Shown here: positions 29,722 to 38,888 of the stretch, one piece after another
How the letters are laid out: each line of letters starts with the position of its first letter
How positions within the stretch are numbered: the stretch's first letter is position 1
Origin: Cyanobacteriota bacterium
Lineage (GTDB): Bacteria > Acidobacteriota > Vicinamibacteria > Vicinamibacterales > UBA2999
Assembly (NCBI GenBank): GCA_019752015.1
Contig: JAIEMQ010000027.1
Coordinates: forward strand, 62,001-126,000
Direction of reading: 5' to 3'
Length of the DNA stretch: 64,000 nt
Translations under genes and position numbers: made by a program
Notes under the pieces: generated by a model
Seen by the model: the letters and a program-made list of their open reading frames with translations, nothing else
Databases searched by the model: none
What the model was told of the DNA's origin: nothing

Positions 29722-30749
29722 GCATCAGCGAGCTGTTTGGAATCGAGCTGCCAATCATCCAGGCGCCGATGGCCGGATCGCAGGGCAGCGCGCTCGCGAT
29801 CGCCGTATGCAACGCCGGCGGTCTCGGCTCGCAGCCGTGTGCGATGCTCGGCCCCGACCAGATTCGCGCCGAGCTGAAGGCGATTACCGCGGCGACGTCG
29901 AAGCCTTACAACGTGAACTTCTTCGTTCACCAACCACCAGAGCCCGATCCGGTTCGCGAGAAGGCGTGGCGGAAGGTGTTAGCTCCGTACTTTGCGGAGT
30001 ACGGCATCGATCCGGAGTCGATCCAGGCCGGCCCGCAGCGAATGCCATTCAACGACGCGGCCGCGGACGTACTGGAAGAGTTCAAGCCGCCAGTCGTCAG
30101 CTTCCATTTCGGCTTGCCTTCGGATGCGCTGATGAAGCGCGTGAAGGGCTGGGGCTCCAAGATCCTCTCGTCGGCGACGACGGTGGATGAGGCGCGTTAC
30201 CTGGAAGCGCATGGCGTGGACGCGGTCATCGCGCAAGGATCCGAGGCCGGCGGACATCGCGGCATGTTCCTGAGCGAGGATCTGCATACGCAGGTCGGCA
30301 CGTTCGCGCTGGTACAGCAGATCGTTCACGCAGTGAAGGTGCCGGTGATCGCCGCCGGCGGAATCAGCGACGCGAGAGGCGTGAAGGCGGCAATGGCGCT
30401 CGGCGCCGCCGGCGTGCAACCGGGCACGGTGTACCTGTGTTGTCCGGAGGCGACGACCAATCCGATTCATCGAGCGGCGCTGAAAAGTGATGCAGCAGCG
30501 AACACCGCGATCACCAACCTGTTCACCGGCCGGCCGGCGCGCGGCATCGTCAATCGCTTGATGCGCGATCTCACACCGATTAATTTCGCGGCGCCGCAGT
30601 TCCCGCTGGCGGCGACGGCGATCTTCGCGTTGCGTCAGAAGGCGGAAGCCAAGGGCGCGAACGACTTCACGTCGATGTGGGCCGGGCAGAACGCATCGGC
30701 CTGCCGCGAGATGCCCGCCGCGGAGCTGACGAGGGCGCTTGCTAGTTAG
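29718..30749 (+). CDS. nitronate monooxygenase family protein (FMN-dependent)
   Basis: 343 residues from ATG 29718, overlapping the preceding stop as ATGA. A TIM-barrel flavoprotein of the 2-nitropropane dioxygenase family. PIIQAPMAGSQGSALA is at the start, VSFHFGLPS in the middle, GSEAGGHRG is the FMN/substrate loop and PVIAAGGISDARGV binds phosphate. Family members oxidise nitronates or act on related substrates; the real substrate is unknown. Its TAG stop is the first three bases of a 119-bp inverted repeat. Confidence 0.87.
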   Translation: MSISELFGIELPIIQAPMAGSQGSALAIAVCNAGGLGSQPCAMLGPDQIRAELKAITAATSKPYNVNFFVHQPPEPDPVREKAWRKVLAPYFAEYGIDPESIQAGPQRMPFNDAAADVLEEFKPPVVSFHFGLPSDALMKRVKGWGSKILSSATTVDEARYLEAHGVDAVIAQGSEAGGHRGMFLSEDLHTQVGTFALVQQIVHAVKVPVIAAGGISDARGVKAAMALGAAGVQPGTVYLCCPEATTNPIHRAALKSDAAANTAITNLFTGRPARGIVNRLMRDLTPINFAAPQFPLAATAIFALRQKAEAKGANDFTSMWAGQNASACREMPAAELTRALAS

Positions 30750-30865
30750 GGGTCAGACCCTGATTTTCGGCATTTTGCAGCGTTGGGGACAGACCTCGGG
30801 CGCGCCGCCTGGCGGTGACCTGTCCCTAATGTTGCAAAATGCTGAAAATCAGGGTCTGACCCCTA
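30747..30865. repeat. 119-bp REP/MITE-like inverted repeat between convergent genes
   Basis: Both ends read TAGGGGTCAGACCCTG inward, and the arms match at 42 of the first 46 bases; the four differences are G/A and remain paired in RNA as G-U. A short GC-rich centre (GGGCGCGCCGCCTGGCG) forms the loop. TAGGGGTC at the left end is the stop of the nitronate monooxygenase and TAGGGGTC at the right end, read on the minus strand, is the stop of tldE. It should fold into a very stable hairpin and end transcription both ways. The GGGTCAGACCC core resembles REP families linked to RAYT transposases. Confidence 0.85.
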
Positions 30866-32194
30866 AATCGCATCCGATACCGACGTGAAGGTGAAGCCGG
30901 ACAATCGCAGCGCCGGTACCATCAACGGCGCCTTGCGCTCGGGCGCGCCGATCGCTTCCACGTTCCACGGCGCCAGCATCGCCAGCACGCTTTGATTGAA
31001 GCGCAGGTTGCCGACGGGATGACGGATCTGGCCCTTCTCGATCCACCACACGCCGTCGCGCGTCAGGCCCGTGAGCATGATCGAGCGCCCATCGATGAGA
31101 CGCACGTACCAGAAGCGTGTAATCAACAGGCCGCGCTCCATGCCCTTGATCATGTCGTCCATCGATACCGGCGCCTGCGAGCTCTCGAAGATGTAATTCA
31201 CCGGACCGGGCGTCGGATCCTTCTTTTTCTCCTGCGCCCAGAAGCGCGAGTACGAGAGATTTTCGAGCACGCCGTTCCTGACGAGCGAGATGCGCGTGGC
31301 CGGAATGCCTTCGGTGGTGCTCGGCGCGGCGGGGACATCCGCGTGCATCGGATCGCTGTAGATGTTCAGCTTCTCGTTGAACATCTTCTCGCCAATACGG
31401 CTCTTGCCGTCCTTGCCGGAGAAGGCGCTGCGCCCTTCATCGGTCGTGCGCGCGTCGAGGCTGTTGGTCAGGAAGCCGACGAGATCGGCGACGGCCTGCG
31501 CCTCGAGGATGACCGGATAGGTGCCCGGCTCGATCGGCTTCGGCTGACGCGATTTCACCGCCTTGCTGACGGCCTGATCGACGACCTGCTGCGCGTTCAA
31601 CTTCGAGAGATCGAAATGATCCGCGGAGAAATATCCGGATCCGGTGCCGTCGGCGCTGCGGGCGGTGACGCTGACGTCGGCGTTCGTCGACCGGAAATAC
31701 CGGCGGTTGCCGTTCGCGGTTGCTTCGGCAGTGGCCAGCTCGCCGGCCGTGTGAAACCCGGCGCCGATGATCCTGGCGCTCCGGCATGTCGACAGCATCG
31801 CGTTCAAGGTCTTCGCGCGCGCGTCGAGATCGATGTTCGCCGTCGCGCTCGCATAGCCGCGATGATCCGGATACGTCTGGGGCCCAAGCGTCGGCAGATA
31901 TTCGCGATGCACCGGCGACACGCGCGCGATCTGCACGGCTTCGTCGGCGAGCTGCTTCAATGCATCGGCGGCGGGATCATTGCCGATGGACGAGCCGCGC
32001 CTGCGGCCGACCCAGACCGTGGCGGTGATCTGCACATCCTCGGCGCGGCCGCTGGTCGTGATCCGGTTGTCGGCAAAACGCGCGTGCTGCTGCGCCGTGC
32101 CGCGCAGCGATACCGTGGCGTCCTCTGCGCCCGCGGCCTTCGCGTGCGCCAGCACGGTCTCGCAAATCTTCAGGGCTTCGTCGCGATCCAGCAT
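30863..32194 (-). CDS. TldD/PmbA family protein, TldE-type
   Basis: 443 residues from ATG 32194; the longer frame to 32617 lies inside the partner gene. TldE-like subunit of the TldD/TldE peptidase pair, which trims peptides such as microcin precursors and CcdA. It lacks an HExxxH motif, as expected for the non-metal partner. Typical blocks are ALKICETVLAHAKAAGAED and DVQITATVWVGRRRG, then PGTYPVILEAQAVADLVGFL. SLVRNGVLENLSYSRFWA and the C-terminal LTRDGVWWIEKGQIRHPVG, NLRFNQS also fit. It follows tldD by TAATG. No signal peptide is seen, although its partner has one. Confidence 0.85.
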   Translation of the reverse strand: MLDRDEALKICETVLAHAKAAGAEDATVSLRGTAQQHARFADNRITTSGRAEDVQITATVWVGRRRGSSIGNDPAADALKQLADEAVQIARVSPVHREYLPTLGPQTYPDHRGYASATANIDLDARAKTLNAMLSTCRSARIIGAGFHTAGELATAEATANGNRRYFRSTNADVSVTARSADGTGSGYFSADHFDLSKLNAQQVVDQAVSKAVKSRQPKPIEPGTYPVILEAQAVADLVGFLTNSLDARTTDEGRSAFSGKDGKSRIGEKMFNEKLNIYSDPMHADVPAAPSTTEGIPATRISLVRNGVLENLSYSRFWAQEKKKDPTPGPVNYIFESSQAPVSMDDMIKGMERGLLITRFWYVRLIDGRSIMLTGLTRDGVWWIEKGQIRHPVGNLRFNQSVLAMLAPWNVEAIGAPERKAPLMVPALRLSGFTFTSVSDAI

Positions 32195-33750
32195 TACGCC
32201 GCTCCGGTGTTGAGCACGTTCACGTTGCGGAATCGCGCGGGTGGACAGCCATGACTGACGGCGTTGGTCTGGCCAGGCTCGCCCTTGCCGTCTGCGGAAG
32301 TGCCCCACAGACGATACGTCGATGGACCTCCGAGCCCGTCGCATGATGCCCAGAAGTCCGGCGTGCGCGATTGATACGCCGCGTCGCGGACCATCGCGCC
32401 GAGCTTGCCGTTGACGATCTCGCGGATCACCGCGCCGCCGAACTGGAAGTTGTAGCGCTGATGATCGATCGACGACACGCCGCGGCCGACGACGTAGAGG
32501 CCGCGCTTGATGTCGCTGAACAGATCGTCCAGCGAGACTTCCGTGGCGGCGGGCTCGAGCGAGACGTTCGGCATGCGAGGGAAGGGCACACTCGACCAGT
32601 CGTCCGAGTGCAGACAACCATGCGACTTCGACTGGCCGACGAGCGGCGCGAGCTCACGCGTTGTCTGCCAGTCCACGAACATTCCGTCGCGCACGATGTG
32701 CCATCGATCGGACTTCACGCCTTCGTCGTCATAACCGGTGGTGGCAAGCCCGCCCGGCTGGGTGCGATCGCCGATCAGGTTCACGATCTTCGTGCCGAAA
32801 CGAAGCTTGCCGGCATCGGTCGGCTTCACGAAGCTCGTGCCCGCCATGTTGGCTTCGTATCCAAGCGATCGATCGAGCTCCGTCGAGTGACCAACCGATT
32901 CGTGAATCGCCAGGAACAGCTGCGACGGATCGACCACGACGTCGTAACGGCCGGCCACGGCGGGCTTGGCCTTCAGCTTCTCGACGACTTCGTGGCCGGC
33001 GAGCTCGGCGTCGGCAAACCACGGATACTCCTCGAGGTATTCGTAGCCCAGGAGCTTCCCGCGATCGCCGACGGCGCGCGTCTGGAAGTCGCCCGACGCC
33101 GTGGCCGTGGTCGTGAATTGCGGGTTGGTGCGGACCAGGCGCTGCGTGATCCGCGATCCTTCGCTCGACGCGAAGTACTTCTGCTCGTCGATGAATTGAA
33201 TCTGCGAGTTGACGAAGCTGACACCCGCGACGGCCATCGCGCTCTCATTGAGCTTGAAGAGAAACGCGGTCTTCGTCTCGAGCGGCACTTCGAATGGATC
33301 TTTCTTGATCGGGTTGTTCCAGCTGGCGACAACCTTGTCGGCGGCGGCGAGCACGACCTTGCGTGTCTGCAAGATGCCGTTGGCCTTCGCGATCGCGACC
33401 GCCTGCTCGGCGATCGATCGCGCGGCCGCCGCATCAACTTTGTTGATCGCGGCAAACCCCCACGCGCCGTTCACCAGCACGCGCAATCCCATGCCGTAGC
33501 TCGCCGAACGCGAGACGTTCTGAACCTGGCGTTCACGCGTGGCGATCGACTCGCGCCGATAGCGATTAATCCGGATGTCGGCGTAGGAGGCGCCGAGCGC
33601 GGCGGCTCGGGCCAGCGCCGCGTCAGCGGCCCCGGCGCCGGCGGCGTCCGCGGCCGCGGAGGGCTGAAAAGCTTCCGCCCAGTCCGGAACGTAGGTCGCG
33701 GCGATGAGCGCGGTGCCGGTGGCAATGAATTCCCGTCGTGGAATGCGCAT
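32194..33750 (-). CDS. TldD family metallopeptidase with Tat signal
   Basis: 518 residues from ATG 33750. The N-terminus MRIPRREFIATGTALIAATY has twin arginines, a hydrophobic core and small residues, i.e. a Tat signal. The zinc motif is HESVGHSTELDR (HExxxH), with later CLHSDDWSSVP and GLYVVGRGVSSID. GKLGAMVRDAAYQSRTPDFW is family-typical. The protein should act with the TldE-like neighbour. Export is unusual, because classical TldD works in the cytoplasm. Confidence 0.88.
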   Translation of the reverse strand: MRIPRREFIATGTALIAATYVPDWAEAFQPSAAADAAGAGAADAALARAAALGASYADIRINRYRRESIATRERQVQNVSRSASYGMGLRVLVNGAWGFAAINKVDAAAARSIAEQAVAIAKANGILQTRKVVLAAADKVVASWNNPIKKDPFEVPLETKTAFLFKLNESAMAVAGVSFVNSQIQFIDEQKYFASSEGSRITQRLVRTNPQFTTTATASGDFQTRAVGDRGKLLGYEYLEEYPWFADAELAGHEVVEKLKAKPAVAGRYDVVVDPSQLFLAIHESVGHSTELDRSLGYEANMAGTSFVKPTDAGKLRFGTKIVNLIGDRTQPGGLATTGYDDEGVKSDRWHIVRDGMFVDWQTTRELAPLVGQSKSHGCLHSDDWSSVPFPRMPNVSLEPAATEVSLDDLFSDIKRGLYVVGRGVSSIDHQRYNFQFGGAVIREIVNGKLGAMVRDAAYQSRTPDFWASCDGLGGPSTYRLWGTSADGKGEPGQTNAVSHGCPPARFRNVNVLNTGAA

Positions 33751-33835
33751 TGCGGCGATTATATGAGCCGCCGCGCTTGCATTGGCCGGCGGCGAGGTGC
33801 TAACGTGGTTGACGTTCGTTAACTGTTTGTTGCGT

Positions 33836-33852
33836 AAGGAGATACGAGAATC
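33836..33852 (+). promoter_or_regulatory. Shine-Dalgarno before a possible ATC start of phoH
   Basis: AAGGAGAT (33836-33843) is ideally placed for ATC at 33850 but is 23 bases from the first in-frame ATG at 33865. No ATG, GTG or TTG lies in between. Confidence 0.35.
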
Positions 33853-33864
33853 AGCACGGCGTCA

Positions 33865-34824
33865 ATGCGCAAGGTCACGGTTCCTGAGGCGGGCGTCTCC
33901 ACGCTGTTTGGCGCCTACGACGACAACCTCCGGCAGCTGGAATCCCTCCTGAACGTCCGCATCCGCACCCAGGGCCACGAGCTGCTGGTCGAAGGCGATG
34001 CGAGCAGCACCGCGAAAGTCGCTCGCCTGGTCGAGCAGCTCGGCGGGCTGATCAGTGAAGGGCACTCGATCTCCGATCGCGACGTGAAGACGGCGGCGCA
34101 GCTCGTTGCCGAAGATGCGGCGGTGGATCTCCGCGATCATTTCCTGAAGGACGGACAGCTTCGCACCGCCGGCAAGCGCCGCATTGCGGCGAAGTCCGCC
34201 AATCAGCGCCGCTACCTCGAGGCGATCGATCAGTACGACATCGTCTTCGGCATCGGACCGGCCGGCACGGGCAAGACCTACCTCGCAATGGCGCAGGCGG
34301 TCAGCTATCTGCTGGCGAAGAAAGTCAGCCGCATCATCCTGGCGCGGCCCGCGGTCGAAGCGGGTGAGAAGCTCGGCTTCCTTCCCGGCGATCTCCAGGA
34401 AAAAGTCAATCCGTACCTGCGTCCGCTCTACGACGCGCTCTACGACATGCTCGACGTCGAGAAGGCGGAGAAGTATCTCGAGCGCGGCGCGATCGAAGTG
34501 GCGCCGCTCGCCTTCATGCGCGGCCGCACGCTGAACGACGCGTTCGTGATCCTCGACGAAGCGCAGAACACCACGACCGAGCAGATGAAGATGTTCCTGA
34601 CGCGCCTCGGCTTCGGCTCGAAGGCGGTGGTCACCGGCGACGTCACGCAGATCGATCTGCCCGGCGGACGCACGTCCGGTCTGGTGCAGGCCATGGAAGT
34701 TGTCGGCAAGATCGACGGCATCTCGTTCGTGTATTTCGACGAGCGCGATGTGGTACGGCACAAGCTCGTGCAGGCGATCGTGAAGGCATACGACACATAT
34801 GGCAGCGGCCCGTCTACGCGTTAG
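33865..34824 (+). CDS. phoH: PhoH-like ATPase
   Basis: 319 residues from ATG 33865. A KH-like N-terminal region (about 1-100, [14 protein letters not shown]) precedes the PhoH ATPase domain. Motifs are Walker [38 protein letters not shown], Walker [12 protein letters not shown] and [14 protein letters not shown]. PhoH and YbeY are often adjacent and linked to ribosomal RNA maturation and quality control. ybeY overlaps by 26 bases. The best Shine-Dalgarno upstream points to an ATC codon five codons earlier, so the true start may be non-standard. Confidence 0.95.
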   Translation: MRKVTVPEAGVSTLFGAYDDNLRQLESLLNVRIRTQGHELLVEGDASSTAKVARLVEQLGGLISEGHSISDRDVKTAAQLVAEDAAVDLRDHFLKDGQLRTAGKRRIAAKSANQRRYLEAIDQYDIVFGIGPAGTGKTYLAMAQAVSYLLAKKVSRIILARPAVEAGEKLGFLPGDLQEKVNPYLRPLYDALYDMLDVEKAEKYLERGAIEVAPLAFMRGRTLNDAFVILDEAQNTTTEQMKMFLTRLGFGSKAVVTGDVTQIDLPGGRTSGLVQAMEVVGKIDGISFVYFDERDVVRHKLVQAIVKAYDTYGSGPSTR

Positions 34825-35236
34825 TGTTGCCAGCCCAGATGGCGTGAACATCGCGTCTCGCGGACTTGGGCAGTGGCTCTCGCGGATTGCTCCGTCAAAG
34901 GCGAAGGGTGAACTGTCGATCGCGCTGGTATCGGATCGCCGGATGCGCGCGCTCAATCGCCAGTTTCGCGGCAAGGACAAGGTTACCGACGTCCTGTCGT
35001 TCCCATCCGACCAGCGCGGCTTCATGGGCGACATTGTCATTGCCTCCGCCGTTGCAAAGAAGCAGGCCGGCATCGCGGGTCATTCCGTGCACACCGAAAT
35101 ACGCGTGCTCGCGTTGCACGGCTTATTGCACCTGCTTGGCTACGATCACGAGCAGGACAATGGAAGAATGGCGCGGATTGAGGCAAAGCTCCGCAAGAAG
35201 GCCGGGCTCAAAGAAGGTCTAATAGAGCGACAGTGA
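34799..35236 (+). CDS. ybeY: endoribonuclease YbeY
   Basis: 145 residues. Metal-dependent RNase for 16S rRNA 3'-end maturation. The zinc motif [14 protein letters not shown] is intact; [13 protein letters not shown], then MGDIVIA lie upstream in the usual spacing. It overlaps the phoH end and is followed by a GTGA-overlapped CNNM gene, so phoH, ybeY and the transporter form a coupled unit. Confidence 0.95.
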   Translation: MAAARLRVSVASPDGVNIASRGLGQWLSRIAPSKAKGELSIALVSDRRMRALNRQFRGKDKVTDVLSFPSDQRGFMGDIVIASAVAKKQAGIAGHSVHTEIRVLALHGLLHLLGYDHEQDNGRMARIEAKLRKKAGLKEGLIERQ

Positions 35237-36528
35237 CGCCACTCTTATTGTTCCTCCTGGGATGTGCCGTGACCTACCTCGGCACCGTCTCAGCGGCGTT
35301 CAATGCGCTGATGCGGCTCTCGCTGCGCATTCACGCCGAACGTACCGATCGAGATGATGCGCTGGCGTGGTACCTGGAAGATCCCCGCCGCCTGTTCATC
35401 CCGGCGCGCCTGCTGATCAGCACGCTGACGATCCTGGCCGCGGCGCTGCTGGCGCGCGCCACCGGACTCGATCGCGCGGGCTTTCCCGTCCTGATCCTCT
35501 CGATCATCATCGTCGTCCTCGCCTGCGAGCACCTGATCCCGCTGGTCATCGTGCGCCAGGATCCGGAACGCGTGCTCGATGTGCTGCTGCCATCGTTCGA
35601 TGCCATCGCCAGGCTCCTCAAGCCGCTGACCGCCGGCCTGCTGCGCCTCGGCACGAGCAACCGCCGCCGCAACATGTCCGGCGTGCGGCATGATGCGCAC
35701 ACTCCGCAAGGACCGCCGCTTCCTGAAGTCACCGCCGCGACGGCCAACGTCCCGGCGGCGCCGCCTGATGCGACCGAGGCGGTCCAGGAAGGCCAGGCCC
35801 GCGAGCTGCTGCGCAACCTCGCCGACTTCCGCGAGACGATGGTGCGTGAGGTGATGACACCGCGGCCGGACATTGTCGCGATCGAAAACAATTCGACGGT
35901 CGAGCAGCTCTACACGGTGTTCCGCGAGCAGCAGTATTCCCGCATCCCGGTCTTCAAGGAAACGCTCGACAACGTCCTCGGGTTCATTTTCATCAAGGAC
36001 CTGATCCAGCGCGGCAAAGAGATGAGCATGCAGGCGCCGGTCACGCCGATCACGCCCTTTATCCGCCCGGCGCACTTCGTCCCGGAAACCAAGCGCGTTC
36101 CGGACCTGTTGAAGGAATTCCAGCGCAAGCGGCTGCAGAGCGCGATCGTCGTCGACGAATACGGCGGCACCGCCGGGCTCGTGACGGTCGAGGACCTGCT
36201 GGAAGAGATCGTCGGCGAAATCCGCGACGAATACGACGTCGAGGTCGAACGAATCGTTGATGAAGGCAGCGGCACGTTCCTGTTCAGCGGCAGCGTGCAC
36301 GTGGAGGAGATGGCCAACCTGATGAAGGTCAGCATCGAAGGCCACGGATTCGAGACCGTGGGCGGTTACCTGCTGTCACGGCTCGGGCGCGTGCCGGCGG
36401 TCGGCGAGCACCTCGAAATCGACGGGCTCGATGTCGAGGTCGTCGAGACGGAGCAGCGGCGCATCACGCGCGTTCGGATGAAACGGCTCGAACCGGTGGC
36501 GGTCAACGGCGCGGCGGCAGGAAAATGA
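35233..36528 (+). CDS. CNNM/CorC family transporter (hemolysin-like)
   Basis: 431 residues from GTG 35233. A DUF21-like membrane part (about 1-150: LLLFLLGCAVTYLGTVSAAF, then LISTLTILAAALLARATG and LILSIIIVVLACEHLIPLVIV) is followed by a CBS pair (about 200-320: MTPRPDIVAIENNSTVEQLY, VVDEYGGTAGLVTVEDLLEE). A CorC/HlyC C-terminal domain ends the protein (FLFSGSVHVEEMANLMKV, GFETVGGYLLSRLGRVP). Proteins of this type export Mg2+/Co2+ or regulate that export. It sits between ybeY and era, a common bacterial order. Confidence 0.92.
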   Translation: MTPLLLFLLGCAVTYLGTVSAAFNALMRLSLRIHAERTDRDDALAWYLEDPRRLFIPARLLISTLTILAAALLARATGLDRAGFPVLILSIIIVVLACEHLIPLVIVRQDPERVLDVLLPSFDAIARLLKPLTAGLLRLGTSNRRRNMSGVRHDAHTPQGPPLPEVTAATANVPAAPPDATEAVQEGQARELLRNLADFRETMVREVMTPRPDIVAIENNSTVEQLYTVFREQQYSRIPVFKETLDNVLGFIFIKDLIQRGKEMSMQAPVTPITPFIRPAHFVPETKRVPDLLKEFQRKRLQSAIVVDEYGGTAGLVTVEDLLEEIVGEIRDEYDVEVERIVDEGSGTFLFSGSVHVEEMANLMKVSIEGHGFETVGGYLLSRLGRVPAVGEHLEIDGLDVEVVETEQRRITRVRMKRLEPVAVNGAAAGK

Positions 36529-37469
36529 AATCGGGGCTGGTGGCGCTCGTCGGCCGCCCCAACGCCGGCAAGTCCACGCTGCTCAACCAGCTCGTCGGGC
36601 AGAAGCTGGCGATCGTTTCCGACAAGCCGCAAACCACGCGCAACCGGATTGTCGCGGTCAGCAATTACCCCAAGACCTCAAGACCTCAAGACCTCAAGAC
36701 CGGACAGATCGTATTCGTCGACACACCCGGTATCCACAAACCGCTGCATCGCCTGAATGTGCGCATGGTGGATGCCGCGATCGACACCTTCAGTGAAGTC
36801 GACGTGATCGCGGTGGTGATCGATGCGAGCGAAGCGAGCGGCGGCGGCGATCGTTTCCTGCTGGATCTCGTCAAGAAATCAAAAACGCCGCGGATCCTGG
36901 TCCTGAACAAGGTCGATCTGATCCAGAAGCAGCAGCTCTTGCCGCGCCTCGTCGAATTCGAGAAGGAAGGATTCGCCGAGCTCATTCCGGTGTCCGCGAA
37001 GACCGGCGGCAACGTCGAACGTCTCGAGCAAGTGCTGCTGTCATATCTGCCCGAGGGTGATCCGATCTACCCCGAGGATTACCTGACCGATCAGCCCGAG
37101 CGATTCTTCGTCGCCGAGCTGGTCCGCGAGCAAGTGCTGCAACAAACGCACGACGAACTCCCGTTCTCGACGGCAGTCGTCGTAGACAAGTTCGAAGAGC
37201 CCGATGCCAAGGGCCTGATGCGGTTCTACTGCACGATCCTCGTCGAGCGCGGGACACAGAAGCCAATCCTCGTCGGCAAGGCCGGCTCTCGCATCAAGGC
37301 GATCGGCACCGAGGCCCGCAAGGAGCTCGAAAAGTTTTTCGACGCGCGCGTGTTCCTCGACCTTCACGTCAAGGTCAAAGAGGGGTGGCGCGAAGATGAG
37401 CGGATGCTCGATTCGCTCGGATTACCCTCAAGGAAACGGCCACAGAAGGCACAGAAAGCGCAGAAATAG
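36525..37469 (+). CDS. era: GTPase Era
   Basis: 314 residues from ATG 36525 (ATGA overlap). Assembles 30S subunits. G1 GRPNAGKSTLLNQLVGQK, G2 TTRNRI, G3 DTPGIHKPL, G4 LNKVDL, G5 SAKTGG; the KH domain has GTQKPILVGKAGSRIKAIG. The distance from TTR to DTPG is 26 residues against 17 in E. coli Era; the extra part is encoded by an 8-bp tandem repeat. The tail RKRPQKAQKAQK is encoded by 9-bp repeats. Confidence 0.96.
   Translation: MKSGLVALVGRPNAGKSTLLNQLVGQKLAIVSDKPQTTRNRIVAVSNYPKTSRPQDLKTGQIVFVDTPGIHKPLHRLNVRMVDAAIDTFSEVDVIAVVIDASEASGGGDRFLLDLVKKSKTPRILVLNKVDLIQKQQLLPRLVEFEKEGFAELIPVSAKTGGNVERLEQVLLSYLPEGDPIYPEDYLTDQPERFFVAELVREQVLQQTHDELPFSTAVVVDKFEEPDAKGLMRFYCTILVERGTQKPILVGKAGSRIKAIGTEARKELEKFFDARVFLDLHVKVKEGWREDERMLDSLGLPSRKRPQKAQKAQK
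36671..36701. repeat. 8-bp array inside era
   Basis: CAAGACCT three times in perfect tandem plus a partial fourth. It encodes KTSRPQDLKTG, an added loop between the G2 and G3 motifs of Era. Confidence 0.85.
37441..37467. repeat. 9-bp array at the 3' end of era
   Basis: CACAGAAGG, CACAGAAAG, CGCAGAAAT. Nine bases keep the frame, so the tail repeats as PQKAQKAQK. Confidence 0.7.
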
Positions 37470-37502
37470 CACCGTGCCACGTGTAAAATTGCACGGATCG
37501 CC

Positions 37503-38876
37503 ATGGCTCCGCAGCGCAGAATTGACGTCGTCCTCGACTCGGTCAAGCGGCTTCTCCGCATTGGCGCGACGGCGAATCTGCTGAATCTGCTTCAGAAGCA
37601 GCATCCCGCGGACCTCGCGCAGGTTTTCGGATCCCTCCTCGATAACGAACGCCAGGCGGTTTTTTCGATCCTCGTTGAGCGCAGTGGCCGTCTGGCCATG
37701 GAGACGGTCAGCGAAATGGGCCCGGAAGAGGGCGCCAAGCTGCTCACCGGTCGCTCCGCCGAAGAAATTGCCAAGTTATTGCAGGAAATCCCATCAGACG
37801 ACGCGGCGGCGTTGATTGATTACCTGCCGGAAGAGCTCTCCGCGGAAGTTCTGGAATTGATGCGTCGCCGGGAATCGGGCCAGGTCGAAAGCCTGCTCGA
37901 ATACGGTGAACAGACCGCGGGCCGCATCATGAACCCGCAGGTGTTCGCGCTCAGCGAGGACCTGACGGTCGGTGAAGCGATCACGGCGCTGCAAAGCTCG
38001 CGCGACGTCGAGATGGTGTTCTATCTCTATGTCGTCGACGGGCGGCGCCATCTGGTCGGCGTGACGTCGTTGCGGCGTCTGCTGCTCGTCTCGCCCGAGA
38101 CGCCGCTCAAGCGGATCATGACGCCGGAAGTCACGAGCGTTCGCGTCGACACCGACCAGGAAGAAGTGGCGCGGCAGGTGGCGTCGTACAACCTGCTCGC
38201 GGTGCCGGTCGTCGACGAAGAAAACAAACTCGTCGGCATCGTCACCGTGGACGACGTGATCGACGTCATCAAGGACGAAGCGTCGGAAGATCTGTTGCGC
38301 CTGGCCGGTGTGTCGGGTGACGAGCGCATCGCGACTCCCGCGGGCGAATCGCTTCGCAAGCGGTTGCCGTGGCTGGCGATCAATCTCGGCACCGCCTTTG
38401 TCGCTGCCTCCGTTGTCGCGCTGTTCGAAGGGACCATCCAGCAGGTGACGGCGCTGGCGATCTTCATGCCGATCGTGGCGGGCATGGGCGGCAATGCGGC
38501 GACGCAAACGCTGACCGTCATCGTCCGCGCGCTGGCGCTTGGCGAGCTGTCGTGGGAGACGGCTCGAAAGGCGCTGATGAAGGAGGCCGTTGTCGGCCTG
38601 GGCAATGGCGTCGTGCTGGGGATCGTCGCGGCCGGCATCGCCTGGATCTTCAAAGGTGAGCCAATGCTGGGCATGCTGCTCGGCATGGCCATGATCGTCA
38701 ACATGTTCGTGGCGGCCACCGCCGGCACGCTGGTCCCGCTCGGCCTCAAGGCGATGAAGATCGACCCCGCGCTGGCCTCGTCGGTGTTCATCACGACGTT
38801 CACCGACGTGGTGGGATTCGCGTCGTTCCTGGGGCTGGCGACGGTGTTCCTGCGCTACCTGGTCAAAGTACAATAG
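37503..38876 (+). CDS. mgtE: magnesium transporter MgtE
   Basis: 457 residues. N domain (about 1-125: NLLNLLQKQHPADLAQVFG, then DDAAALIDYLPEELSAEVL), CBS pair (about 130-260: GRIMNPQVFALSEDLTVGEA, PVVDEENKLVGIVTVDDVID) and five membrane helices (about 280-455). The pore motif region PIVAGMGGNAATQTLTVIVR is intact and FITTFTDVVGFASFLGLATV closes it. A Mg2+-gated channel whose cytoplasmic domains sense free Mg2+. recO follows 12 bases later. Confidence 0.96.
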   Translation: MAPQRRIDVVLDSVKRLLRIGATANLLNLLQKQHPADLAQVFGSLLDNERQAVFSILVERSGRLAMETVSEMGPEEGAKLLTGRSAEEIAKLLQEIPSDDAAALIDYLPEELSAEVLELMRRRESGQVESLLEYGEQTAGRIMNPQVFALSEDLTVGEAITALQSSRDVEMVFYLYVVDGRRHLVGVTSLRRLLLVSPETPLKRIMTPEVTSVRVDTDQEEVARQVASYNLLAVPVVDEENKLVGIVTVDDVIDVIKDEASEDLLRLAGVSGDERIATPAGESLRKRLPWLAINLGTAFVAASVVALFEGTIQQVTALAIFMPIVAGMGGNAATQTLTVIVRALALGELSWETARKALMKEAVVGLGNGVVLGIVAAGIAWIFKGEPMLGMLLGMAMIVNMFVAATAGTLVPLGLKAMKIDPALASSVFITTFTDVVGFASFLGLATVFLRYLVKVQ

Positions 38877-38888
38877 GCGTTTACGGAC

